DNA from: an uncultured Sphingomonas sp.
Lineage (GTDB): Bacteria > Pseudomonadota > Alphaproteobacteria > Sphingomonadales > Sphingomonadaceae
Direction of reading: 5' to 3'
Assembly: GCF_936927845.1 (NCBI RefSeq)
Contig: NZ_CAKZHV010000003.1
Coordinates: forward strand, 27,137-91,136
Length of the DNA: 64,000 nucleotides
Below the pieces are notes generated by a model. That model searched no databases. It was not told where the DNA came from and worked only from the letters and a program-made list of their open reading frames with translations. Position numbers and translations under genes: made by a program. Positions 20,021 through 28,520 of the stretch are shown here, piece after piece (positions within the stretch are counted from its first letter, which is position 1; every line of letters starts with the position of its first letter).

Positions 20021-21388
20021 TTAGTCGATGACCGGTTTGGCGATGATCCCGCGGTGCATCACGAAGTCGACGTGCTCGAGCCGGCGGACATCCTCCAGCG
20101 GCGAGCCCGTCACCGCGATCACGTCGGCTCGGCTCCCGGGTGTCAGCGTGCCGATATCGTCGCGCCCGAGCAGGTCGGCGGCAGCGACCGTCGCGCTGGC
20201 GATCGCCTGCGCGGGCGTCATGCCGAGGTCGATCAGATACGCGAACTCGGTCGCGTTGTCGCCGTGCTTGGAGACGCCCGAATCAGTGCCGAACGCGAAC
20301 TTGACACCCGCCGCCCAGGCTTTCTTGTGATTGGCGTGCATCGCCGCCGCGGCCGCCTCCGCCTTGGGGATCGTCGCCGGCGGCAGCGCGCCCGCGCGTG
20401 CCTGCGCGAGCGCGGCGACCGGCGCGATCTCGGTCGGCACCAGATACGCGCCCTTGGCCTTGAACAGCCGGATCGTCTCGTCGTCGAGGTAGCTCGCGTG
20501 CTCGATCGAATCGCAGCCCGCCTCCAGCGCGGCCTTGGTCCCCTCCGCCGCGTGGCTGTGCGCGGTCGCCTTGCGTCCCAATGCGTGCGCGGTCTCGACG
20601 ATCGCGCGCATCTCTTCGGGCGTCATCGCGCGCCCGAGGCCACCCGACACGTTCGACAGCACGCCGCCGGTCGCCGCGAACTTGATCACCTGCGCGCCCA
20701 AGCCGACCTGCTTTCTGACCGCGCGGCGGCAATCGTCGGGGCCGTCGCAGACGTTGATCTGGTGCGCGTGCACCGCGTCGGCGAAGCTCTCGCCCAGACC
20801 GTTGGTCCCGTCGCCGTGCCCGCCCGTCACCGAGATCATCGTGCCGGCGTTGACGATCGTCGGCCCCTCCACGTCGCCCCTCTCCACCGCCTCGCGCAGC
20901 GCGCGAAGCCCGCGCGGATTGCCGCCGAGATCACGCACGGTGGTGAAGCCCGCCTCCAGCGTTTTCCGCGCGTTGACCACCGCGACCATCATGTCGTCGG
21001 CCTGGTCCTGCGTCGCCTCAGCAAGCCGCGCGCGCATCGGGTCGCCGCCGATCCCCCATAGGTGAACGTGCATGTCGGTGAGCCCGGGCAGCACGAAGCG
21101 GCGCGACAGGTCGATCAGCTTGGCGCCCGCGGGCGGCGCGACGAAGCCGTCGCGCACCTCGACAACACGGCCGTCGCGCACGACGATCGTGCTGTTCCCG
21201 CGTGGGCGCTGACCGGGCCGGTCGAGCAACTGCCCGGCGTGGATGTAGGTGACGACGGGTGCGGGAGTGGCCGTGGGCGGCGTGGCGGGTGCCGCGGGTG
21301 CCGCGGGTGCCGCGGGTGCCGCAGGTGCTTGCGCCAGCGCGGGGCATGCGAGAACCAGCGCCAGCGCGCTACCGACGAACTTCAACAA
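20021..21388 (-). CDS. Secreted amidohydrolase-family enzyme
   Basis: A 455-residue periplasmic metal-dependent hydrolase (imidazolonepropionase/prolidase-like amidohydrolases). Signal peptide about 1-19. The metal-site HxH is in DMHVHLWG; further ligands are in KFAATGGV (possible carboxylated Lys), ATAHSHAAEG and EHASYLD, with the catalytic Asp in GTDSG. After the signal peptide comes an Ala/Pro repeat (AAP)n encoded by tandem 9-bp units at 21285-21329. It starts at TTG with GGAGAAGG upstream. Likely substrates are dipeptides or cyclic amides, but this is unproven. Confidence 0.88.
   Translation of the reverse strand: MLKFVGSALALVLACPALAQAPAAPAAPAAPAAPATPPTATPAPVVTYIHAGQLLDRPGQRPRGNSTIVVRDGRVVEVRDGFVAPPAGAKLIDLSRRFVLPGLTDMHVHLWGIGGDPMRARLAEATQDQADDMMVAVVNARKTLEAGFTTVRDLGGNPRGLRALREAVERGDVEGPTIVNAGTMISVTGGHGDGTNGLGESFADAVHAHQINVCDGPDDCRRAVRKQVGLGAQVIKFAATGGVLSNVSGGLGRAMTPEEMRAIVETAHALGRKATAHSHAAEGTKAALEAGCDSIEHASYLDDETIRLFKAKGAYLVPTEIAPVAALAQARAGALPPATIPKAEAAAAAMHANHKKAWAAGVKFAFGTDSGVSKHGDNATEFAYLIDLGMTPAQAIASATVAAADLLGRDDIGTLTPGSRADVIAVTGSPLEDVRRLEHVDFVMHRGIIAKPVID
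21285..21329. repeat. Tandem 9-bp repeat within amidohydrolase signal-proximal region
   Basis: GCGGGTGCC occurs four times exactly and a fifth time imperfectly (plus-strand reading), encoding an Ala/Ala/Pro run just after the signal peptide. Copy number can change without a frameshift. Confidence 0.85.
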
Positions 21389-21491
21389 TGGCCTTCTCCC
21401 CTTGGTCGCGCGCCTGCCCCGGCGCGCGCGCTGTTGCCGGCAACGTGACCGATGATGCCGGCGCCGACAAGGGGTCGGGCGCTACGCGGCG

Positions 21492-21782
21492 TCAGGCGTT
21501 CTTCTTCACGCTCTCCGCCATCCGCTCCAGTTGCTCGGGGGTGGCATCCGACTGATGGTTCGCCTTCCACTCGGCGTAGGGCATGCCGTAGATCGTCTCG
21601 CGCGCGTCGTCCTTGCTCATCCCCGACGCTTCCTGCGTCCAGTCGGACAGGCAGTTGCGGCAGAACCCGGCGAGCCCCATCAGGTCGACGTTCTGTGCGT
21701 CGCGGCGATGGCGCAGGTGGCGCACCAGCCGGCGGAAAGCAGCGGCGGCGGCCGCGTCGTCAAGGGTGTCGAGCCGGTCCAT
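21492..21782 (-). CDS. DUF1244 domain protein
   Basis: A 96-residue cytoplasmic protein of the DUF1244 family (SMc04008-like). Diagnostic segments are FRRLVRHLRHRRDAQNVDLMGLAGFCRNCLSDW (CxxC at GFCRNCLS) and IYGMPYAEWKANHQ. GGAG precedes the ATG. It is divergently arranged with pyk 92 bases away, a pairing I recall as common in alphaproteobacteria. Function unknown; the CxxC could bind a metal. Confidence 0.9.
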   Translation of the reverse strand: MDRLDTLDDAAAAAAFRRLVRHLRHRRDAQNVDLMGLAGFCRNCLSDWTQEASGMSKDDARETIYGMPYAEWKANHQSDATPEQLERMAESVKKNA

Positions 21783-21874
21783 GTGTCACTCCGTTGACGC
21801 GGTTGCGCGTCTAGTAGGTTGATCAGCCGCGGTTAGCGGCTAAGGCACGCACGCGCAAAGCAGGAAGCCTCCCC

Positions 21875-23347
21875 ATGACCCACTCCTTCGCCCCCCGCTC
21901 GCGGAAGGTCCGCGTCCTCGCGACCCTCGGCCCGGCGAGCAACACGCCCGAGATGATCGCGAAGCTGTTCCAGGCCGGTGCCGACGCGTTCCGCATCAAC
22001 ATGAGCCACGGCGACCAGGCGTCGAAGGTCGACGTGATCAAGGCGATCCGCGCGCTGGAGCAGGAGTTCGACCGCCCGTCGACCATCCTCGCCGACCTGC
22101 AGGGGCCGAAGCTGCGCGTCGGGCGCTTCGCGGATGGCCGCGTCGTGCTGGAAACGGGCAGCACCTTCGTGCTCGACCACGACGCGACACCGGGCGACGC
22201 CGGCCGCGTGCAATTGCCGCACCCCGAGATCTTCGCCGCGATGGAGGCGGGTGCGCGGCTGCTGCTCGACGATGGCAAGCTGGTGCTGCGCGTGGTGGAA
22301 TGCGACGCCGACCGGCTCGTCACGCAGGTCGAGGTCGGCGGCCCCCTCAGCAACAACAAGGGGCTGAATGTTCCCGACGTGGTGGTGCCGATGGCAGCGC
22401 TGACCGCGAAGGATCGCAGCGACCTCGCCTTCGCGATCGACCAGGGGGTCGACTGGATCGCGCTGTCGTTCGTCCAGCGCCCCGAGGATCTGTGGGAAGC
22501 GCGCAAGCTGATCGAGGGCAAGGCGGCACTCCTCGCCAAGATCGAGAAGCCCGCCGCGATCGAGCGGCTGGAGGAGATCGTCGAAGCGTGCGACGGCGTG
22601 ATGGTCGCGCGCGGCGACCTGGGCGTCGAGCTGCCGCCGCAGTCGGTCCCGCCGTTGCAGAAGCGCATCGTCGAGACCTCGCGCCGGTTGGGCCGCCCGG
22701 TGGTGGTCGCGACGCAGATGCTCGAATCGATGATCGTCAGCCCGTCGCCCACCCGCGCCGAGGTGTCGGACGTCGCCACCGCGATCTACGACGGCGCCGA
22801 CGCAATCATGCTGTCGGCCGAGAGCGCGGCGGGCCAGTGGCCGGTCGAATCGGTGTCGATGATGAACGCGATCGGCGACGCGGTGGAGCGCGATCCGATG
22901 CACGGCGATCGCATCCACTTCACGGTGACGCGCCCCGATCCCACCACCGCCGACGCGCTGGCGGAAGCGGCCAAGAACATCGCCGAGACGGTGTCAGCCT
23001 CCGCGATCATCTGCTTCACGACCTCGGGCTCCACCGCGCGGCGGATCGCGCGCGAGCGGCCGGGCGTGCCGATCCTGGTGCTGACCCCGCAGCTGGAGAC
23101 CGCGCGTCGTCTGGGGCTGTTGTGGGGCACGCACAACGTCCACACACGCGACGTCGCCTCGTTCGAGGAAATGGTCGCCAAGGCCAAGCGCATCGCGCTG
23201 CGCCAGGGCGTCGCCAAGGCGGGCGACAGCGTGATCGTGATGGCGGGCGTGCCCTTCCGCACGCCGGGTTCGACCAACGTGCTCCACGTCGTGCGGATCA
23301 CCGGCGACGAGTTGAAGAACTACGAGGCGGAGAAGGCGGCGCGGTAA
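21875..23347 (+). CDS. pyk: Pyruvate kinase
   Basis: Converts PEP and ADP to pyruvate and ATP in lower glycolysis/Entner-Doudoroff flux, 490 residues, cytoplasmic. Substrate-binding elements are RVLATLGPASNTPEM, FRINMSHG, DLQGPKLRVG, the active-site Lys/Glu stretch LLAKIEKPAAIERLEEI and MVARGDLGVELP, then VVATQMLESMI. AGGAAG lies upstream of the ATG. Full length and intact. Confidence 0.97.
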   Translation: MTHSFAPRSRKVRVLATLGPASNTPEMIAKLFQAGADAFRINMSHGDQASKVDVIKAIRALEQEFDRPSTILADLQGPKLRVGRFADGRVVLETGSTFVLDHDATPGDAGRVQLPHPEIFAAMEAGARLLLDDGKLVLRVVECDADRLVTQVEVGGPLSNNKGLNVPDVVVPMAALTAKDRSDLAFAIDQGVDWIALSFVQRPEDLWEARKLIEGKAALLAKIEKPAAIERLEEIVEACDGVMVARGDLGVELPPQSVPPLQKRIVETSRRLGRPVVVATQMLESMIVSPSPTRAEVSDVATAIYDGADAIMLSAESAAGQWPVESVSMMNAIGDAVERDPMHGDRIHFTVTRPDPTTADALAEAAKNIAETVSASAIICFTTSGSTARRIARERPGVPILVLTPQLETARRLGLLWGTHNVHTRDVASFEEMVAKAKRIALRQGVAKAGDSVIVMAGVPFRTPGSTNVLHVVRITGDELKNYEAEKAAR

Positions 23348-23360
23348 GGCTCGTCTTCTT

Positions 23361-23460
23361 CCCTCCCTGAAAGGGAAGGGTCGGGGGTGGGTAGGCCCGC
23401 CACGAAGCGTCGCCGCCGCCGATCCACTCTCAACCCCTCCCTTTCAGGGAAGGGAGTGTG
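23361..23460. repeat. Inverted repeat pair between pyk and queE
   Basis: CCTCCCTGAAAGGGAAGGG (23362-23380) is mirrored by CCCTCCCTTTCAGGGAAGGG (about 23435-23455). Each arm is itself self-complementary (CTTCCC/GGGAAG). Related short palindromes occur near 40906-40930 and 52752-52769. Sitting between convergent genes, it could act as a bidirectional terminator. Confidence 0.7.
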
Positions 23461-23493
23461 GAACACCCGACAGAGCGACAATCGCCTAAGAGG

Positions 23494-24126
23494 TCAGCGC
23501 AGCCCCAGCGCCTTGTGCGTCTGGAGCGACAAGCGCCAGCGCGGGCGCTCCATCACCAGCGCAATCGCCGCGTCGACGTTCGCTGCCCCACGCGCATCGT
23601 CCATCGGTTGCAGCAGCAGGTGGCGGAAGTCCCAGCCCTCCATGGCTTCGACGTCGCTGCCCGGTTGCGGCCAGACGAGCTTCAACTCGTCGCCCGAGCG
23701 TTGCACCGTCTCGCTGCCCGCCTTCGGGCTGATACACACCCAGTCGATGCCGGAGTGAACGGGAAGCGTCCCGTTGCTCTCGATCGCGATCTCGAACCCC
23801 GCGGCGTGCAGCGCGTCGACTAGCGCGTCGTCGACCTGCAGCATCGGCTCGCCCCCGGTGAGCACGACGAATCGGCGCTCCGTGTCCGGGCCCCAGAAAC
23901 CTGCAACGGCGGCCACCAGCGCGTCGGCGTCGGCGAACTTGCCCCCGCCCGCCCCATCGGTGCCGACGAAATCGGTGTCGCAGAATTGACAGATGGCGCG
24001 CGCGCGGTCCTGCTCGCGCCCGGTCCAGAGATTGCACCCGGCGAAGCGCACGAACACCGCGCGCCGCCCGGCCTGCACGCCCTCGCCCTGGAGCGTCAGG
24101 AACATCTCTTTGACGGAATAGGTCAT
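23494..24126 (-). CDS. queE: 7-carboxy-7-deazaguanine synthase QueE
   Basis: Radical-SAM enzyme converting 6-carboxytetrahydropterin to 7-carboxy-7-deazaguanine for queuosine, 210 residues. The cluster motif is C-x14-C-x2-C (CNLWTGREQDRARAICQFCDT) rather than C-x3-C-x2-C, a known QueE variant. GGEP (VLTGGEPML) and the C-terminal substrate residues are present. It lies 13 bases after queC on the same strand, so the two form an operon. Confidence 0.95.
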   Translation of the reverse strand: MTYSVKEMFLTLQGEGVQAGRRAVFVRFAGCNLWTGREQDRARAICQFCDTDFVGTDGAGGGKFADADALVAAVAGFWGPDTERRFVVLTGGEPMLQVDDALVDALHAAGFEIAIESNGTLPVHSGIDWVCISPKAGSETVQRSGDELKLVWPQPGSDVEAMEGWDFRHLLLQPMDDARGAANVDAAIALVMERPRWRLSLQTHKALGLR

Positions 24127-24139
24127 CGCGCCGTTCGTC

Positions 24140-24841
24140 CTAGGGGGCCGGCGGGGTCACCGCGTAATCGGTCGGATCGGCGACGCCCGCATCCTCGAAC
24201 CCCTTGTGGCGCAGCCGGCACGAATCGCACAGACCGCAATGCTGCTCCGCCGGGGTCGGATCGTAGCACGACCAGCTCAGCCCCATGTCGAGCCCCAATC
24301 GCGCGCCCTCGCGCACGATGTCGGCCTTGGTCATGTGTTGCAGCGGCGCGTGGATGCGGAACGGCTCACCCTCGACTCCCGCCTTGGTGGCGAGTTCCGC
24401 CAGCCGCTCGAACCCTTGGATGAACTCGGGCCGGCAATCGGGATAGCCCGAATAGTCGAGCGCGTTGACGCCGACGAACAGGTCGCGGCCGCCCGCCGCC
24501 TCTGCCCAGCCGAGCGCGAGGCTGAGGAAGATAGTGTTGCGCGCCGGCACGTAGGTGATGGGGATCGCGCCCTCGTCGACGCCGTCCTTGGGCACCGCGA
24601 TGCTGCTGTCGGTCAGCGCCGAGCCACCGAACGCCGACAGGTCGAGCGGCAGCACGACGTGGCGCGTTGCCCCGACCGCGTTCGCGACACGCGCGGCGGC
24701 GGCGAGTTCGACGCGGTGGCGCTGGTTATAATCGACCGAGAGCGCGAGGACGGGATAGCCCGCCTCGCGCGCCAACGCGGCGGAGACCATCGAGTCGAGC
24801 CCGCCGGAGACGAGGACGACCGCAGGGGTTTGCTGTGTCAT
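24140..24841 (-). CDS. queC: 7-cyano-7-deazaguanine synthase QueC
   Basis: ATP-dependent nitrile-forming enzyme converting 7-carboxy-7-deazaguanine to preQ0, 233 residues. The PP-loop [14 protein letters not shown] is near the N-terminus and the zinc site is [12 protein letters not shown] plus an upstream cysteine (SWSCYDP). The start at 24841 ([14 protein letters not shown]) gives the normal N-terminus. It precedes queE. The other queuosine genes are not in this window. Confidence 0.95.
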   Translation of the reverse strand: MTQQTPAVVLVSGGLDSMVSAALAREAGYPVLALSVDYNQRHRVELAAAARVANAVGATRHVVLPLDLSAFGGSALTDSSIAVPKDGVDEGAIPITYVPARNTIFLSLALGWAEAAGGRDLFVGVNALDYSGYPDCRPEFIQGFERLAELATKAGVEGEPFRIHAPLQHMTKADIVREGARLGLDMGLSWSCYDPTPAEQHCGLCDSCRLRHKGFEDAGVADPTDYAVTPPAP

Positions 24842-24916
24842 GATCCGCGCGCCGCTAGGCCGATCGGTCGCGATGCGCAACCCTTTGACATGATTGCGCG
24901 GCTGTAAACGCCAGAC

Positions 24917-24970
24917 GCCGAAAGGGCCGCCCCGTCGGGCGGCCCAGGGGTCGGCTCGCAAGAGCCGTTT
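24917..24970. other. Two GC-rich hairpins in the queC-hslO gap
   Basis: GGGCCGCC and GGCGGCCC pair around a short loop (about 24924-24944). CGGCTC-GCAA-GAGCCG (about 24953-24968) has a GNRA tetraloop and is followed by TTTTCTT on the plus strand, a plus-strand terminator shape although no plus-strand gene lies upstream. Together with the hairpin at 24984-25006 they fill most of the gap. Confidence 0.5.
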
Positions 24971-24977
24971 TCTTGGG

Positions 24978-25006
24978 AGAAAACATACTCGCCAAAAACG
25001 AGTATG
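24978..25006 (-). terminator. Intrinsic terminator after hslO
   Basis: On the minus strand CATACTCG and CGAGTATG form a perfect 8-bp stem with a seven-base loop followed by TTTTCTC, about 50 bases after the hslO stop. Confidence 0.7.
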
Positions 25007-25054
25007 ACAGCGGACCTACCCTGATTTCCTTACCGCAACCTTAACGTAAAGCAT

Positions 25055-26005
25055 TCACGCGACGACGTCGTCCGCGCGCAGCGGGAACACGGTCGCGCAG
25101 AAGGCGCAATCGACCGCGATCACGCCGTCCTCGTCTGCCATCTCCAGCCGGTCGGCGAGCGGGAATTTGGCGAGCACCGAGCGGATATGCTCGGGCGTGC
25201 AGCGGCAGCCGCGCGAGATGGCGGCGTGGTCGAGCACGCGCACCTCGCTTTCCTCATTGAACAGGCGCCAGACGAGTGTTTCGAGCGGAAGGCCCGCGTC
25301 GGCGAGCTCGTCCGCCCCCATCGTGCTGCCGAGCGCCGCGACATGCTCCCACTCGGGATGGTCGAGCCGCACGTGCAACCGCTCGCGCCCGAGCTCCCCC
25401 TCGGGCAGATGCTGAAGCAGCAGCCCGCCCGCCACCGTGCGCCCGTCCGCGCCCTTCTTCACGCCGACGCGCAGCAGAGTCGGGATCTGCTCCGACTGAA
25501 AGAAATAGCTCTGCGCCGCGTCCGCGATCGTCTCGCCGTCGAGCGGCACAATCCCCTGATAACGCTCGCCGGTGCTGGCGAGGTCGAAGGTGATCGCGAG
25601 ATAGCCCTGCCCGAACAGCGCGAACAGGCTCGGCTCCTCGCCCACATCCGCCAGTTTCTCGGCATCGAACTGGACGTAACCGCGCAGCTCGCCGCCGCGA
25701 TAGTCGCACACCATCAGCGTGACGACGCCGTTCTGCGTCTGCGTCTGCATCGTCAATTGCCCGCTCGGGTCCTTGAGCGTCGAGCCGATCAGCGCGGTCA
25801 GCGTCAGCGCCTCGGCGAGCAGGCGCTCGATTACCGGCGGATAAGCGTGCGCGGCGAGGATCGTGTCGAGCGTGGGTCCCAGCCGCATCACGCGCCCGCG
25901 CGCGTGCCGGTCGGGAATAGCGAAACCGAGCGCACGGTCGAGGTCGGCGTTTATCTGGTCGGTCAAGATCGGCGGCTCCGTCAGCGGATCGACAGCGACC
26001 GGCAC
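25055..26005 (-). CDS. hslO: Redox-regulated chaperone Hsp33
   Basis: Cytoplasmic holdase activated by oxidation, 316 residues. The C-terminal redox switch is intact: C-x-C (RGCRCTPEHIR) and C-x2-C (VDCAFCATVF), which bind zinc when reduced. Core segments include TLTALIGSTLKDPSGQLTMQ and FALFGQGYLAITFD. The start is GTG. It follows argD and argF on the same strand, an order seen in other alphaproteobacteria, so it may be expressed from the argD promoter. Confidence 0.95.
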   Translation of the reverse strand: MPVAVDPLTEPPILTDQINADLDRALGFAIPDRHARGRVMRLGPTLDTILAAHAYPPVIERLLAEALTLTALIGSTLKDPSGQLTMQTQTQNGVVTLMVCDYRGGELRGYVQFDAEKLADVGEEPSLFALFGQGYLAITFDLASTGERYQGIVPLDGETIADAAQSYFFQSEQIPTLLRVGVKKGADGRTVAGGLLLQHLPEGELGRERLHVRLDHPEWEHVAALGSTMGADELADAGLPLETLVWRLFNEESEVRVLDHAAISRGCRCTPEHIRSVLAKFPLADRLEMADEDGVIAVDCAFCATVFPLRADDVVA

Positions 26006-26044
26006 ACCGCGAGGGCGGCGCGACGAGCCAGCATGTCGTGGAAT

Positions 26045-26061
26045 GCTCCCTATCTGGGAGC
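26045..26061. other. Hairpin between argF and hslO
   Basis: GCTCCC-TATCT-GGGAGC is a perfect 6-bp stem located between the argF stop and the hslO start; no U-tract. It may stabilise transcript ends or separate the two genes. Confidence 0.45.
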
Positions 26062-26083
26062 CGACCCGCCGACGATCAACCGA

Positions 26084-27004
26084 TCACCCGACCTGGCCGA
26101 AGCACCAGCGCAGGATCGCTTTCTGCGCGTGGAGCCGGTTCTCCGCCTCCGCCCAGATCAGCGACTGCGCGCCGTCGATCACCTCCGGCGTCACTTCCTC
26201 ACCGCGGTGCGCGGGCAGGCAGTGGAGGAACTTCGCGTCCGGCTTCGCATGCGCCATCAGCGCGGCGTCGACCTGATACGGCATCATCGCGGCGAGCTTG
26301 GTCTCCGCCTGCGCCTGCCCCATCGAGATCCAGGTATCGGTGACGACGATGTCGGCGCCCTCGACCGCCTCGCGAGGGTCCGCGACGACGCGCGCGCGTC
26401 CCGACGCGCGGGTGATCGCCTCCTCTTCGGGCTGGAATCCTTGCGGACAGGCGGCGACCACGTCGAAATGCATCAGCCCGGCGGCCTCCACGATCGAGGC
26501 GAGCACGTTGTTGCCGTCACCCAGCCACGCGACCTTGAGGCCGGGCAGCGACTTGCCGCTCTCGATGATCGTCAACAGGTCCGCCATGATCTGGCACGGG
26601 TGCGACGCGTCGGTCAGACCGTTGATGACGGGGACGCTCGCGTAGCGCGCCATCTCCTCGACCTTGGCATGGTCGTCGGTGCGGATCATGATCGCGTCGA
26701 CGTATCCCGAGAGCACGCGCGCGGTGTCGGCCACCGTCTCGCCGCGGCCGAGCTGCATCTGCCCCGCTTCCATCACGATCGACTGCCCGCCGAGCTGGCG
26801 GATCGCCATGTCGAACGACACGCGCGTGCGGGTCGAGTTCTTCTCGAAGATCATCGCGAGCACGCGTCCCGAGAGCGGCGCGTCGGCGTCGACCTTCCCC
26901 TTCGGCCAGCCGGCGCGCGCCTGCTTGCGGGTCAGTGCATCGTCAAGCATCGCCGCGATCGCGTCCGCGCCCGCATCGGACAGGTTCAGGAAAAGGCGCA
27001 TCAT
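26084..27004 (-). CDS. argF: Ornithine carbamoyltransferase
   Basis: Makes citrulline from ornithine and carbamoyl phosphate in arginine synthesis, 306 residues, cytoplasmic trimer. Motifs: NSTRTRVSF (carbamoyl-phosphate binding), [12 protein letters not shown], and [10 protein letters not shown] near the C-terminus (ornithine site). Two ATGs in tandem (27004, 27001) follow GGAGGATAAA; that ribosome-binding site is the end of the long inverted repeat at 27009-27132. Second gene of argD-argF-hslO. Confidence 0.96.
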   Translation of the reverse strand: MMRLFLNLSDAGADAIAAMLDDALTRKQARAGWPKGKVDADAPLSGRVLAMIFEKNSTRTRVSFDMAIRQLGGQSIVMEAGQMQLGRGETVADTARVLSGYVDAIMIRTDDHAKVEEMARYASVPVINGLTDASHPCQIMADLLTIIESGKSLPGLKVAWLGDGNNVLASIVEAAGLMHFDVVAACPQGFQPEEEAITRASGRARVVADPREAVEGADIVVTDTWISMGQAQAETKLAAMMPYQVDAALMAHAKPDAKFLHCLPAHRGEEVTPEVIDGAQSLIWAEAENRLHAQKAILRWCFGQVG

Positions 27005-27008
27005 TTTA

Positions 27009-27132
27009 TCCTCCCCGCTGCGCGGGGAGGGGGACCAGCGAAGCTGGTGGAGGGGCATCGCCCCACACGCACCGCCCGCAATCCCCCTCCACCATGCTGC
27101 GCATGGTCCCCCTCCCCGCGCAGCGGGGAGGA
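27009..27132. repeat. Long inverted repeat in the argD-argF intergenic region
   Basis: The 29-bp ends (27009-27037 and 27104-27132, beginning TCCTCCCCGCTGCGCGGGGA) are perfect inverted copies. Inside are further hairpins (CCAGCGAAGCTGG and ACCATGCTGCGCATGGT). The argF-proximal arm contributes the GGAGGA ribosome-binding site of argF. It is a typical miniature intergenic palindromic element of sphingomonads in appearance. Confidence 0.9.
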
Positions 27133-27139
27133 TTTAAGG

Positions 27140-28366
27140 TCAATCGTCGGCAGCCGGCACGAACACGCGCGCGCCGTCGCTCAGCTTGCTGACGAACTCG
27201 TCGATATGAGCCTGCTCGATGATCAGCGGCGGCAGGATACGGACGACATTCTCGCCCGCCGACACCAGCAACAGTCCGTGACGGTCGCGCAGATGCGCGA
27301 CGAACTGCCGCGCGTCGGCCTCGGGCTTGAGCTTCACGCCCGTCATCAGCCCGATCCCGCGCAGGCCGGGCTCGAACAGGTGATCGTGGTTGGGGATCAT
27401 CTGCTCGAGTGCCGAGCGCAACCGCTCGCCCATCGCGGTGACATGATCGAGGAACCCCTCGCCCTGGATCACACCCAGCACGGCCTCGCCCGCCGCCATC
27501 GCCAGCGGGTTGCCGCCATAGGTCGAGCCGTGGGTGCCGAACACCATCCCCTTCGCCGCTTCCGCGGTCGCGAGGCACGCGCCGAGCGGGAAACCGCCGC
27601 CGATGCCCTTGGCGACCGACATGATGTCGGGAGTGATGCCGTAATGCTCGTACGCCCACATCTTGCCCGTGCGCCCGTAGCCGCACTGCACCTCGTCGAG
27701 CACCAGCAGCAGGCCATGCTCGTCGGCCGCCTTGCGCAGCCCCTGGATGAACTCAGGGCTGGCCGCTGACACCCCGCCCTCGCCCTGGATCGTCTCCACC
27801 ATGAACCCGGCGGTGTGGTCGTCGACGAGCGCGAGCGCCGCGTCCAGATCGTTGAACGCCGCGTAGGCGAAGCCCGGCAGCAGCGGCTCGAACCCGTCGC
27901 GCATCTTCGCCTGGTTGGTCGCCGAGATCGCGCCCATCGTGCGGCCGTGGAACGCGTTGTTGAACGTGATCAGCGTGTGGCGCTCGGGATTGCCGTTCGC
28001 GAAATGATAGCGGCGCGCGGTCTTGATCGCGCACTCGACCGCCTCGGTGCCCGAATTGGTGAAGAACAACGTATCGGCGAACGACGCGTCGACCAGCTTT
28101 TGCGCGAACGCTTCGCCCTGTGGGCTGCCGTACAGGTTCGACACGTGCATCAGCGTTCCGGCCTGATCCGCGATCGCCTTCGTCAGCGCGGGGTGCGCGT
28201 GCCCGAGCGCGTTGACCGCGATCCCGCTCGCGAAGTCGAGATATTGCTCGCCGCGCTCGCCGTAGAGGTACACCCCCTCGCCTCGCACCGGTCGCACGTC
28301 GCACCGCGGGTAGACGGGCATCAATGCGGGGATCGTCGCGGACTCGGACGTCGCAGAAGCGGACAC
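27140..28366 (-). CDS. argD: Acetylornithine/succinyldiaminopimelate aminotransferase family (ArgD)
   Basis: PLP-dependent aminotransferase of arginine synthesis, 408 residues. The PLP lysine is in DIMSVAKGIGGGFPLG; FFTNSGTEAVECAIKTAR and LDEVQCGYGRTGKMWAYEHYG are family motifs. It starts at GTG with GAGGAG upstream; an ATG 45 bases downstream is an alternative. It heads the argD-argF-hslO cluster. It may also serve as succinyldiaminopimelate transaminase, as in many bacteria. Confidence 0.94.
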   Translation of the reverse strand: MSASATSESATIPALMPVYPRCDVRPVRGEGVYLYGERGEQYLDFASGIAVNALGHAHPALTKAIADQAGTLMHVSNLYGSPQGEAFAQKLVDASFADTLFFTNSGTEAVECAIKTARRYHFANGNPERHTLITFNNAFHGRTMGAISATNQAKMRDGFEPLLPGFAYAAFNDLDAALALVDDHTAGFMVETIQGEGGVSAASPEFIQGLRKAADEHGLLLVLDEVQCGYGRTGKMWAYEHYGITPDIMSVAKGIGGGFPLGACLATAEAAKGMVFGTHGSTYGGNPLAMAAGEAVLGVIQGEGFLDHVTAMGERLRSALEQMIPNHDHLFEPGLRGIGLMTGVKLKPEADARQFVAHLRDRHGLLLVSAGENVVRILPPLIIEQAHIDEFVSKLSDGARVFVPAADD

Positions 28367-28392
28367 GGGGCTTCTCCTCGTTCAAACAGCAA

Positions 28393-28413
28393 GGGCGACC
28401 AACACGGTCGCCC
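28393..28413 (-). promoter_or_regulatory. Leader hairpin of argD, attenuator candidate
   Basis: On the minus strand GGGCGACC and GGTCGCCC form a perfect 8-bp stem with a five-base loop followed by TTGCTGTTT, ending about 27 bases before the argD GTG. It could terminate or modulate read-through into argD. Confidence 0.45.
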
Positions 28414-28520
28414 GGATGCGCCTGATACCGGGGTAGGCACGCGCGAATCAACCCGGCTCCACGTTGCGCCGCCGCTGTAGCACGTCTATAATACACCGCG
28501 AGTGAAGAAGGAGCCGTTCC

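Noticed and set aside
24842..24961. preQ1 riboswitch upstream of queC
   Set aside because: No compact pseudoknot aptamer features (no A-rich tail and C-rich stem arrangement) could be matched; only simple hairpins are present.
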